Made by a program: the position numbers and the translations under genes. From Acheta domesticus (lineage: Eukaryota > Arthropoda > Insecta > Orthoptera > Gryllidae): a stretch of DNA of 64,000 bases. Below, piece by piece: positions 34,945 through 46,115 of this stretch. The stretch lies in the NCBI GenBank assembly GCA_031308135.1, contig JAHLJT010009436.1, positions 121,497,608 to 121,561,607 of the forward strand. The letters are read 5' to 3'. How positions within the stretch are numbered: position 1 is the first letter of the stretch; the number at the start of each line of letters is the position of its first letter. The notes under the pieces were generated by a model. That model searched no databases, was not told the DNA's origin, and was given only the letters and a program-made list of their open reading frames with translations.

Positions 34945-35944
34945 NNNNNNNNNNNNNNNNNNNNNNNNNNNNNNNNNNNNNNNNNNNNNNNNNNNNNNNN
35001 NNNNNNNNNNNNNNNNNNNNNNNNNNNNNNNNNNNNNNNNNNNNNNNNNNNNNNNNNNNNNNNNNNNNNNNNNNNNNNNNNNNNNNNNNNNNNNNNNNNN
35101 NNNNNNNNNNNNNNNNNNNNNNNNNNNNNNNNNNNNNNNNNNNNNNNNNNNNNNNNNNNNNNNNNNNNNNNNNNNNNNNNNNNNNNNNNNNNNNNNNNNN
35201 NNNNNNNNNNNNNNNNNNNNNNNNNNNNNNNNNNNNNNNNNNNNNNNNNNNNNNNNNNNNNNNNNNNNNNNNNNNNNNNNNNNNNNNNNNNNNNNNNNNN
35301 NNNNNNNNNNNNNNNNNNNNNNNNNNNNNNNNNNNNNNNNNNNNNNNNNNNNNNNNNNNNNNNNNNNNNNNNNNNNNNNNNNNNNNNNNNNNNNNNNNNN
35401 NNNNNNNNNNNNNNNNNNNNNNNNNNNNNNNNNNNNNNNNNNNNNNNNNNNNNNNNNNNNNNNNNNNNNNNNNNNNNNNNNNNNNNNNNNNNNNNNNNNN
35501 NNNNNNNNNNNNNNNNNNNNNNNNNNNNNNNNNNNNNNNNNNNNNNNNNNNNNNNNNNNNNNNNNNNNNNNNNNNNNNNNNNNNNNNNNNNNNNNNNNNN
35601 NNNNNNNNNNNNNNNNNNNNNNNNNNNNNNNNNNNNNNNNNNNNNNNNNNNNNNNNNNNNNNNNNNNNNNNNNNNNNNNNNNNNNNNNNNNNNNNNNNNN
35701 NNNNNNNNNNNNNNNNNNNNNNNNNNNNNNNNNNNNNNNNNNNNNNNNNNNNNNNNNNNNNNNNNNNNNNNNNNNNNNNNNNNNNNNNNNNNNNNNNNNN
35801 NNNNNNNNNNNNNNNNNNNNNNNNNNNNNNNNNNNNNNNNNNNNNNNNNNNNNNNNNNNNNNNNNNNNNNNNNNNNNNNNNNNNNNNNNNNNNNNNNNNN
35901 NNNNNNNNNNNNNNNNNNNNNNNNNNNNNNNNNNNNNNNNNNNN
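34945..35944. other. Assembly gap of exactly 1000 N
   Basis: A fixed-size run of Ns, typical of a scaffolding placeholder. Frames that appear to run through it are artefacts. Confidence 1.
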
Positions 35945-36223
35945 TGTTTAGTAGGCACCTTAAAACTTCCAGCGTTATCAGTATTTTGACTTCCCAACTT
36001 GCCGTCAGGGAACTCATAACATGGCCTCAGAAATCTTTAGAATCACTAGAGGCATTCTCCGTCAATGCGATGTAGAATCTGTTAGAGTGGAAATTGTCGG
36101 AGAATTTAAATTTGCCGGGAATGTGTCCAGGTTTATTTTACATTCCGCATGTGTCCTACTACGCACTATCCCACCCCTTGAAAAGCCACGCGCCTTAGAA
36201 AGACTCAGCCCCGCGCTCGACGT

Positions 36224-36248
36224 TGGCAGTACGTTAACCACTCAACCC
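36224..36248 (-). mobile_element. SINE-like A-box segment, copy B
   Basis: Allele of the segment at 14,553-14,576, with the same GAGTGGTTAACG core on the minus strand. Confidence 0.3.
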
Positions 36249-36829
36249 GTGAGTGTGCGCACTGCTGTTAAAAGAGGCAGCAATAGTATGGGAGAGAGTA
36301 GCGAGAGCTCATCAAACAGAGAAAGATTTATTCTCGTAGCTCTAGGAATGGTAGAACGGCGCCTCGCATATACGTTGCGCCTGTTGTCCGTGTGGGCGGA
36401 AGTTATCGAGAGTTTGCTTTACACAAGGCCAATGTGACAATTACTACCTGGTAACATAACTGACGATTCTGTCCATGCCCTGCCAACCATGGCACGTCTG
36501 CGTTACTATCGTGATTCGTCCGTTTGCTATTGGATCACTTGTGTATGGCTTCGACATTTCCTCATGAGGGCTCATCGTCCGAAGAAAACATAGTGCATCA
36601 CACAACATGGAAACATTTTTTTAATAAGTATTATGAAGATTTCACAGAGTTTAATGTGAGATGCGTACGTTCATCACGTAATTCGTGACCACCAATGACG
36701 TCTTTTCGAGAGCCCTCAAGGAACGTAACGTTTCAAGAAGAGGCGTTACTGCAAAACCGTCCGGCGGAGGAATACTTCTCTGAAGTGTACATGATTTTCC
36801 TTGGTCCTATCTAGGCCTACTCGACTATA

Positions 36830-37190
36830 GTAAGCGTGGGCGGGCGGTTATACTGGCGGTGTGTGTTTGGGAGGGGAGCGATCGAACGAAGAGGCAAGCT
36901 GCGGCGGCGGCGGCGGTGGCGCTGAAGGCTGTTTAGCGAAGCGAAGCGTATGCATGCGCGGCGCTGGGCGCCCCGCCGCGCGGACAGCCGCGATTTGCGG
37001 ACCCGTCCCGCGGGGACGCGCGGGCGCCGCGCCGCCCCGCGCGCTGACTAACTGCCGGCCCGCACGGCAGGCCCCGCCGCCGCCGCCCGCCACGCATCCG
37101 GCCTCCTCCTGCTCCGCTGGCGGTCCACGGCGACGCGCCGCCACCAGCATCCGTCGCTCCGTCACGCACGCTGGCACCCCCGCAACGTTA
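36830..37190. promoter_or_regulatory. CpG-rich patch, copy B
   Basis: Allele of 15,165-15,520, with several one-base deletions relative to A, for example in C-runs. Confidence 0.35.
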
Positions 37191-37645
37191 TTATCCCACT
37201 TCACTCCCCGGATCGTCTTCTTCACTCCTCGCAGTTATTTTCGCTTCAACGCGCCCGATTCTTTGCACTCTTTCATCAATCTCTCATTTCTGGTGTTGCC
37301 AACTTTGCCGTGGATATCATCATTCTCCGATCCCAAGCGCGGGCGAATGTTACAGGTAGCATCAAATGTTGTTTCCCAATATCTCTTTTCATAATTTACT
37401 CATTGTCAGTTACATCTACTGTTCATGCACATCTCGTTTCTAACCTTTTATTCCTTTCCTTCTTTCATGTAATGTATACAGTGGGTTGGTTAGGTTAGGT
37501 GGTGTCGGGTAAGTAGAAATGTATGACTAACAAAGCATAACTTAAACTATGACATTTTTCTCTCTCACTTGACTTAAAAAATTCGCAACAGCAGTTTTAC
37601 TTTCTTTTATCACGTACTATCTACTATTATGCGTCACTGAAACGT

Positions 37646-37715
37646 ACTATCTCAGCCGCCTGGCGTTGCCGAATGTTCATTTCATACGCGTAAGTTCGAA
37701 TTCCGGCTCGCCCTT
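37646..37715 (+). mobile_element. tRNA-like sequence, possible SINE head, copy B
   Basis: Allele of 15,985-16,055. A-box-like word at 37,648-37,663 and B-box-like word at 37,693-37,704. Confidence 0.45.
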
Positions 37716-37909
37716 CTTCGGATTTTTCCCATTCATTTTGTTTATATGAAACATTAACAGTTTATTTCGCAATTTAACACATACTAACGTTTACACCCTT
37801 AGGTTACACACACGAAATAGTTCCATAAAATTAAGTATATTTTCATATAAATATTATTTACTTCAACGTTTATTTTCATTCAGATCAATCCTCGCATCAG
37901 TACCACACC

Positions 37910-38385
37910 AGCGCTATAACAAGAACCGCCGCTCCGCGCCCAGTGCACCGCGCCCGCGTGCGTAATTACGCAGCGGTTCCGCTGGTGCGATTATCGTAAG
38001 GGGCTTCCTCTGTAAATCCTGGCGGTGTCGCCGCCGTTCTTTATGCCCCCGCAGCGCGCGCGGTGCCCGCCCAGGCAGGCCTCGCGCGCCCGCCTTACAA
38101 GGCAAACGTCCGCGCGCTCGACGCCGTCGTTCAGTCTGGCTGCGAGACGAAAACCCGGAACCACGCGAGGGACCGCAAGGCGTGGGCCGAGCCGCTCGAG
38201 ACCCGCTTCGATGGATGCATGGGACAACGCCACCCAGAGGGGACACAGAAAGAGAGAGGGAGAGAGAGGGAAGATAAAGAAAGAAAAAGAGCAGAGAAAC
38301 GAGAAAGAGAGAGAAAGAGAGGTGGAGAGGTTACTGGAAAGGTGGCGATAGAAACGGAAGATAATTTGGGAAGGAGGAGCAGGTT
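37910..38385. promoter_or_regulatory. CpG-rich patch with GA-rich tract, copy B
   Basis: Allele of 16,240-16,725, with the same order: CpG-rich part, then purine-rich part. Confidence 0.35.
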
Positions 38386-40013
38386 GAATACTTCTAGACA
38401 GGTCGCATGAGAAATGGGTGTTACAGAGTTGACGGGTTGCGTGACAATTGGACATCGCTATTTCCCAGCCACTGCCTTCCTTCTACTCTGTCTTCGGGAT
38501 ATTGCCAAGCAAGTTTAGTAAGTAGTCAATTTGCATCCGATTATTGATGTTTGGATGATTTTTGATATACGGAAAGGCAAATATTTTTAAGTACTAAAGA
38601 TTTAATTAAACTTGTTACATCTTCTAATCAACTTGAAGTATTGCTATTTTGAAATCAAAGCTCACGAATACGGAAGGTCACGGAAATTTTTAAAATTACA
38701 ATGAAAATGTAGTCATTTGAAAACTCCCTGAATAGATCTCTGGTTGTTGAATTGCCAGCAAAAGCTTGTCAGAGAATGAAAACGACTGCAGTAATAGGAC
38801 ATTGTTGGTTGAGACTTAAAATAAATTGAGAAAAGATTTAAGAAAGAATCATTTCGCCCACGATACCGAATAAAAAAGACGTAAATAAATATATTAATAA
38901 ATTAATGGGAAGGATTGTTTAAAGCAGCATACAGAAACGATAAAAAACACGTCTCAGGGGAAATAAAAGACAACATAAGAAATAAACGTGAAGAACACTG
39001 AAGGATGCAATGGTAGAAAAAACAGAACACCGAAGGCTAGCTCTACATGTGTATCACGACGCGCCGTGGCCGACGCGTTAGTCAACACGGAAGCGTGGCG
39101 AAGGCGCAGCGTATACACGCAGCACGACAGTGCTGCCTCCGCGGGACGACGACTGTGCGGGGGAGCTCAGCGGCTGTACCAACATCCGGCTGCGCGGATG
39201 CCTAGTGTTCATCCAACATCTCACATGTTCCGAAAGTGTATTTATTAGCATCAAGTGTAATGTGGCAATAAAAATCAGTTTTAAATACGATCCGATACCA
39301 TGAAATGAAACGTAAAGCATAACATATTTCTGAAATGGATATTAATCTAAATTTAACAACTCTTCCATTAAAAATTTAAAAACGTATCTAATGCGTCAAA
39401 AGCGCAGCACCTATGGTAAGAAGAGCCAATTTAGTATGTTAAGCAATAATGTAAAATGTAACATCATATCCGTTTCGGATGTCTTAGAGATTACAGCGCG
39501 TCAACGAAGTTGCGATTACTTTTCCAAGTGGTAGGGACTTTATTCTCACAATGAATAAGAAGATTTATTTATTACAATAAACGTGATGATTCCTTTATAA
39601 AGTATTATCACAAAAAATCTATAAAACATCATCACAGACGTGCTCGTAAAATCACATAAAATAATCACAAAAGTCACGAAGAGCGATAACAAGTTGTGTT
39701 TTAACAATTGAGGTACGAGGATTAAAGGAGTCAGAGAGATACAATATTGATTCGCGAGACATAATATAACAAGTCTGCCGTTAAGAATGGAGTTTGTTTT
39801 TGAATTGTAAATAAAAAGATGTATCTAGTGGTCCGGGGGGGTGCACGTTGAGTGAAATTTTAGAAATAGTATCAGGACATTCAGTTCGGTTAGAAATAAT
39901 ACCGTGGAGAAATAGCAGTTACGCAAAAAGATTCTCCTTGTTAGCGATGATTGTAAATGAAAAGATTCTGGCGTATTCTCGCCACGGAATTAGTGGGTAG
40001 TTTTTCCTTCTTT
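38386..40013. other. Non-coding stretch, copy B
   Basis: Allele of 16,726-18,365, including the small CpG-rich segment at 39,045-39,235. No gene was recognised. Confidence 0.5.
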
Positions 40014-40075
40014 ACTGCAGATGCTGATGCTGAACTGCAGATGCTGATGCAGATGCTGAACTGCAGATGCTGATG
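40014..40075. repeat. CTGCAGATGCTGATG minisatellite, copy B
   Basis: Allele of 18,370-18,428 with an additional CTGCAGATGCTGATG-type unit at its left end. Confidence 0.7.
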
Positions 40076-40359
40076 ATTTAGAATACTGATGACCCAAACT
40101 TCAATTACCATTTATAACATTTAAATATTTTTTTCCTAGAATTTACCACATTAGTTTTATCACTACGAATCAATTTAACATCATTTAGATCTGTCATAGA
40201 AAACGTTTTAGTCAGCTTCAACCAACACAACAACCACTCCGTGTAATCAACAGTGCAATTACATTTGGTTGCAGATACACCTGTATCACCTACTTTTTAA
40301 TGGTACTTCTATCGAGCCTAAACAAACATTGCCATGTTTACTCATCGCCAGGTGTGTCG

Positions 40360-40640
40360 TCCCCTGTTGCTGCCTCCCGTTCGTCGCACGTGAAGCTGTG
40401 GCGGCTCGGCGCGAGGCGACGCTAGGCTCAGACGCGACCTTCGGCGCAGCTAAACAGCTCTCGCGAATCACCGGACGTTCCGTGCTCCGTGGGTGGTTTA
40501 TGATGCAGCGCAATAGGCCGCGGAATGTGGAGCTCATAAAGCGTTGCTGCACACACGCTGCAGTCGGCGCAGCGGCCCTAGTTTCGCAGCGTCGCGAATG
40601 AGTCTGCGCGCCAGGCGGCCGGAACAAACCAACCCAACGC
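40360..40640. promoter_or_regulatory. CpG-rich patch, copy B
   Basis: Allele of 18,700-18,980. From about 40,437 onward it is nearly identical to A. Confidence 0.35.
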
Positions 40641-41719
40641 AGTGCACGAGGATGAGCCTCGTAGTTTCTCGTCTCGCAATTTTGACGTCCAACTGATGCA
40701 CAAGCTTATGTTGTGAATATAATGAGATGCTTTATACCTCTAATCTCAGGACACCTGGCAATTATTCTATATTTTTACTTCGATAAAATGTATTTATCTA
40801 TTATAGATAATCACACAAATCAATGAATGCCTCATGCAATTTCAACTTGATATTACAATCGTAGTTATACAAGACTCAATTCTACGTTATTGCATTTCAG
40901 GACTATTCACATTTTATGGTGGAATTGGTCAAATTTCATTTGACTTTTTGCATTAATTTTTTGTTCCTGTTACTTTGCTTGCAACAATAAATATGTATGT
41001 TTTGTATAAATGTACGTCTTTATCTTTATCAAGAGAAATTATGTTTAAATTTTAACTTGATTGCAAACTTAATTTCTTCTCTTTTTAGTTGTTTAATTAG
41101 CTCCAAGATGTTTATTAGTTTGACGGAAAAGAAAAAAATGTCTCTCAGAAATAAGTGCTTGAGAGAAAGGCGTTTCTTTATGTGAACTAGTAAATTTTTA
41201 TAGAACTGTATTTTCTCATGATATAATTAGCCTACAAAACTCCCTGCCTCCGAATTTAATAGCTTCTCCAGAAAGAAATGTATCTTTTGATCATTACGAG
41301 GAATGCAATTTTATATAGACAGGCTTGTTAGAATGATGCTCTGGTCGACTTGTAACTTCACTCCAACATCAACATAATTCTACGTAAGAATATGTCTAGA
41401 AATCGATGAATCACATCTTAAAAAGCGGACCGCCTCACAAACAAGGAAGAAAATCCAATTTCCATAAAGACGATTCCAAATAGGATCGCTGCGAGAGGAA
41501 ACGAGACAGGAGCAGAAGTATCTCGAAAAGTAGCTATTCGTAATCGCCCCGCCTAATTTAGAGAGCCGTTTTCCCCCTACTTTGCCTTCTCCTTCGCGTT
41601 CTCCGAGTGGGAGGAGGCAGAAGAAGAAATCTTTCTCCGTGGAAAAGATACGCAAGGTTTCTCTTCCACGTTTTTATCAATCCAATCCCGGTCTCCGATA
41701 CTCTGAAGAGCCCACTGCT
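40641..41719. other. AT-rich stretch, copy B
   Basis: Allele of 18,981-20,055. No gene was recognised. Confidence 0.5.
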
Positions 41720-42210
41720 TAGGTCGGTAAACCCGCGCTTGTGCCGGCTGGGCCCGCTAATTTTGCGACCGCCCGCTCTCCCCCCCTCCACCGCTGGAGA
41801 GCCAGACGAAGGCTTTGTCAGATTTACGAGGGCGCGGATCTCGGCAAAATTGAAGCCGTCCGCGCAGAAACTCTGCCGTGAAAGACAGTAGACGGGCGGT
41901 CCGCGACGAAGTGCGGTGCGGCGCCGTGCTCGTAGGTCCGTGAATCATTAGTCGGAGGCCAAGCAGAAACGGTGTTGGACGGCGCGCCGAACCAACCGGG
42001 AAACACGAATGGATGAACACGAAGCAAACAAACAAACAGATAAACAGACCTTACCGGTCCACGACTTGACGAGAGTCCCTTTGTGACGGCGCTACTTGAA
42101 ATTTTCGCTGGAGCCGGGCCGCGCCGCGGAGGTGGATGTGGTGGCGGCGGCGACGACGTACCAGTGTCCGCAACTTGTGTTTGCGCTCCGTTTGACAAGA
42201 TACGCGTGTA
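41720..42210. promoter_or_regulatory. CpG-rich patch, copy B
   Basis: Allele of 20,060-20,560, with small indels near 41,760-41,790. Confidence 0.35.
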
Positions 42211-42783
42211 AACAGAGATGTCAGGCACGGAATGAAATAATGAGGAAGTTCTCAGGAGAGCTATGAATAGCTTCTACGCCAAAGAAAGCATGAAGCATGA
42301 CTTACGTGTCATTTAAAACAACACAGAATGCAGCTGCGCGGATGAAACATTGCATCAAGTACCCGGAAAGAAAAACTAAGAGGTTATTTTTCTTTAAGTT
42401 AGGCTTTGTAAATTCTTGCAGTATGTATACAAGATAAACAAGATCTTTCAGCATTTTAAAGGAATAACCCAATCGCCCAAAACAGAATTTGTAAAGCAGG
42501 AAGACTGAGGTTTAATGCACTGTTTCATTTATCGCTCAGTTTGCACTTTCACGCTCAACTACTTTTAACGGGGGCATCGAGATAAACGTAATGAATTGCG
42601 AAAGTAGTTTTGAAGGAAAGGTGGAATATTATGATCAAGTGACTTAATCTTTTATCTACGTACGTTTTGCAAAATGACCAGATTTCACATTTTTCTTCAA
42701 TATTTCTAAACCCGTTGGCTCATTATAAACAAGATTATAATTTAAAAGAGTAATAAAGAAATATATTAGAAGCATTTACATTA

Positions 42784-42787
42784 ATAT
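42784..42787. repeat. Target-site duplication, left, of the TG...CA insert
   Basis: ATAT, repeated at 43,215-43,218; copy A has it once. Confidence 0.5.
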
Positions 42788-43214
42788 TGTGATATACCAA
42801 TGATTCAGGAAAGAGTAGACAATGGCAGGTGGTTGCTAGGGGGCTTTGTTGATAATAAGATGGAAGTCGACTTTTTGTGAGGAGGTAAAAAAAGTTTTGT
42901 TTGTAACCAAAAGTTCTGCGAAGTTGTATTCGTTCATTGAAGTAAAAATAAAATTGGTGATTGTAGTGCAACCTGAAAGTGATTTGAGTTATTTAGGTGC
43001 AGCGACCGCTAAGATCAGTCAGAAGTTGAATTGTGATCCAGAAGTGAGAAAATGTCTGCAAGCAACCGAGCAAATCCGCAGCAATCAATAGCCAAAAAAA
43101 ACTTTCACGGAGGTCCGCCGTATGGCGGGCGGGTCGGGTGGCCCAAACAGTTTCATGGTAAGCAAATGGTAGATTTGACATTCAGTAACAGTAGAAAGAA
43201 GCAGATTTGTTACA
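42788..43214. mobile_element. Probable solo LTR present only in copy B
   Basis: A 427-bp block absent from copy A. It begins TGTGA and ends TTACA, giving the 5'-TG...CA-3' termini of an LTR with short TGT/ACA inverted ends. It is flanked by a 4-bp ATAT duplication, the length usual for Gypsy-type integration. An AATAAA lies at 42,947-42,952. No retroelement coding sequence is attached, so it would be a solo LTR. Two short frames (42,846-43,091 and 43,052-43,249) overlap and resemble no known protein. Alternatives are a non-autonomous DNA element, or a deletion in A between two AATAT words. Confidence 0.5.
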
Positions 43215-43909
43215 ATATACAGGAGAAAAAGATAATAACATTAAATTAATTTATTCTTAGTATGTACTAAGAATGTACAGGAATAACGTGACACACAAGC
43301 AAAGAAGTAACATAAAGAGAGTTGCATGAGAGATGGTAAATGCAATATTGTATAGAGCTGTTCTAAGGATGCACATTGAAATTTATAGAAAAGGTACTGG
43401 AATGATTTTCCTAAGCCGCAATTCCTAAGAATGGTATTTCCACAATTATAGGAAAAAATATGAACTAAAATATTTAATATTAATCTTATAAATTGTACAC
43501 GTCTCCATTTCAATATGCAGAAAAACATTTACAGAAAATAGTCTGTGTTCTCACCAAACATTTCGTCGCTTCTAAACTTCGTGTTCGAATCTTATGATTT
43601 TAAACATTGAGATATTAACCTAGAAAATGTTCATACCAAATAGTTCATCCTCGAGGATTTTGTTGCAGAGACAATACAATTTTTGGACCAAAGATACACA
43701 CTGAAGCTCACTGCGTACATGATTATAATAACTAGCATACTGCCTTCTTTATACTCTACAATGTATTCTGTACATTATATACCAGTGATGTCAGTTTACT
43801 TTGAAAAGAGCTGTTGCTTGTTGGTGTCGCAAATGTTATATTTTCTATTCTCAGCCATAAAACAAGCGACGAGAAACGCCGAACGGTGAGCCGTTGCTAC
43901 GTTTTGCCG

Positions 43910-43967
43910 CACGCGCGCGTGTGCGTGGCGTGCGTGGTGTGTGTGTGTGTGTGCGCGCGCGCGCGTA
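43910..43967. repeat. (TG)n/(CG)n microsatellite, short allele
   Basis: Allele of 21,820-21,975, roughly 100 bases shorter. Confidence 0.9.
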
Positions 43968-44864
43968 GAGAGATGCGGGGACAAGCGATAGTAATTCGAG
44001 AGCGACTGTTTGGACGCATTCTACGGCAGATGGATAGTTATTACTAGGGGGCGGATTTTAATGAAATGTCATTTTGTTCTTTTCACTTCAAAACAATACA
44101 GTTATAGAAACTAATAGCTATAATAAATATAGTTATAGAAACTAATTTTGTTATGACAAAAACGAATTGGTTATAACATAAATGCCAATTTTATATGTCA
44201 TTTTTTCGCATTTTTCATCAATTGTGACTGAGAAATCATTTTTCACCTTTTCTGTCATTTTTAATGCATTGTTCGCTATTTTAATCGATTTTAATATCAT
44301 TTTTAATGGCACTTGCTTCAAATAATATTGACAAAGGTGGCAAAAAATAATCCACAGAAAAAAAATTCTCCACAGAATTCGTAAGTAGCCTATTCGATTT
44401 CTTCGCTCAGAAATTGTAATGTCAGCTGTTGTAATGTAAGTTTTCTGCGACCCCTATCGGCGCCATTGTCGGTTCAGCCGATTTCGGGATAACAAAAGCA
44501 CAAGATTTCCTGATCAAGAACAATTCCAAACCAAAAGTCTGAAAGCTGGGTTCACTTGAACGAATAGCAGAAACCTCGATTACATCAGTAACGTATTCTA
44601 CAACTCGAGTTGTTTATCTGAAGTGATTTTTGTCACATTTTTTTATGTAATTTTTCTTTGCTTTTAGGAAATTTAAAAAAAATTAAGAGCATTTTATTGA
44701 TCATTTTTTGGTGATATTTTGTCATCAAAATCCGCACCCTATTTACTACCTTCGTTCAAAATCAGAACAAATCGAGGGGCCGTCCGGTTTCAAGAGGCGC
44801 ATTCAAAACGGGTGCTACACGCGTGTCTTACTCGTCAAGACAGATCCGCATGTAGTCACGTGCT
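43968..44864. other. AT-rich stretch, copy B
   Basis: Allele of 21,976-22,850, with small insertions such as the duplicated CCACAGAA word near 44,352-44,378. Confidence 0.5.
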
Positions 44865-45185
44865 ACACTTCCCACGCCGAGACTAAAGCCAACGCCTCCC
44901 CGCGGCCAACCGAGAGCACTTCCCGGGCCGCGGCACGCCACCCCGCACTGCGGGGCAGTCCTCCCGCGCCCGGCGCACGCAACCCGCGTCGCGGGAGTGC
45001 TCCGGCGCACAAAGCGCTAACAAACGGCGCTGGCGCGGCGCGGCGCGGAGGCGCGTCTCGGGAGGCCGCATCACACCGCTGCGGCCGCGCCAGCACAATG
45101 GCAGGGGCGGTCGGGGGCTCGTCCTTGCGCGCAGCTGCCGGCGACCACGCCCCCCTCCCTGGCCACACCTCTCGCGCGGGGCAGT
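44865..45185. promoter_or_regulatory. CpG-rich patch, copy B
   Basis: Allele of 22,850-23,190. Frames differ from those in A because of one- and two-base indels. Confidence 0.35.
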
Positions 45186-45189
45186 AACA

Positions 45190-45500
45190 CAGGGAGGAGG
45201 CTGCAGACAACGGAGAGGAGGTCGAGAGGAGAAAAGGAGAAGAGAGAGATGGCCACGAGAGTAGAGTAGAGTAGAGGGAGAGAAAGATTGGAGAAAAGTG
45301 GGCAGGGGAAGCAAAAGAGAAGGGCAACAGGGCCGAATGGGGGAAGAAGAGAAAGAGGAGAAGGAGAACGAAGAAAAGGCGGAAGAAAAAGGGCTACGAG
45401 AGGAAAGAGGCAAGAGGTGCGGCGAGATGAAGAGAAGGAAAGGAGAAGAAGGAAATATGCGGGGGAACATGAGAGAAAACAAGATGGGAAAGGAAGAATA
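45190..45500. repeat. Long purine-rich tract, copy B
   Basis: Allele of 23,175-23,485. Confidence 0.7.
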
Positions 45501-45849
45501 GTGTTTGTGTCAGCTCCAGTTCACTATCTTCTCTGCCCGCACGACGGCTATTCAGATCTACGAATTCGTGGCCCAGTCCAAATAACGCATTCAAATTGAT
45601 TCTTTCAGTGATCAAAATGTCTCGTGCCGCAATTTCAAATTTGTTATGACTAGTCAAGTTTCAAGTTAGCTTAATAAATTAGTCTGTCTTTTCTTGTCTT
45701 CATCTCGTTCTTCTGGTATTGGTGATAATTATGTATTTTTAATCAATGTAATAAATAACCTACGTAAGAGATTTTACGTTTAAAATGTCAATTTTTTTTC
45801 GTATATTTTGTATTTGTGATTCATTTTATTTTTCTTGCAATTCTGTAGC

Positions 45850-46090
45850 TCTTGAAAATCGAAGAAGCATCCAAAAATGCTCCGTGGCAATGGCGCCTTG
45901 GTAGAGTTGCGTTACAACGGAGTACAATAGATGGACGAGAGTTGTTCTGGAACGTTTCTGACCACGATCTGGTGCTCGCCCTACCACTCGAAGGAACAGA
46001 ACGGCCGGCCTTGCGCATTCAGTTGATTTCTGCATCTCCTTCTCCTCCTCAAACTCCTCCCCTCACCAGCTACCGTATCTTTCTCTGGCC
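45850..46090 (+). CDS. Tentative exon-like frame, copy B
   Basis: Allele of the frame at 23,833-24,113, with the acceptor-like TTCTGTAG retained at 45,841-45,848. The frame stays open but shifts by one base near 46,088 relative to A. Unknown product; see the entry for copy A. Confidence 0.2.
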
Positions 46091-46115
46091 GTTCATTTTA
46101 AATTCTTCAAAATGT

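Noticed and set aside
34771..36075. Frames of 355-434 codons crossing the Ns
   Set aside because: They exist only because N is read as an open codon; the flanking pieces are short and belong to different contigs.
42846..43249. Two overlapping frames in the copy B insert, with a donor-like GGTAAGC at 43,157-43,163
   Set aside because: The insert is better explained as a solo LTR; the frames are short, overlapping and unrecognisable.
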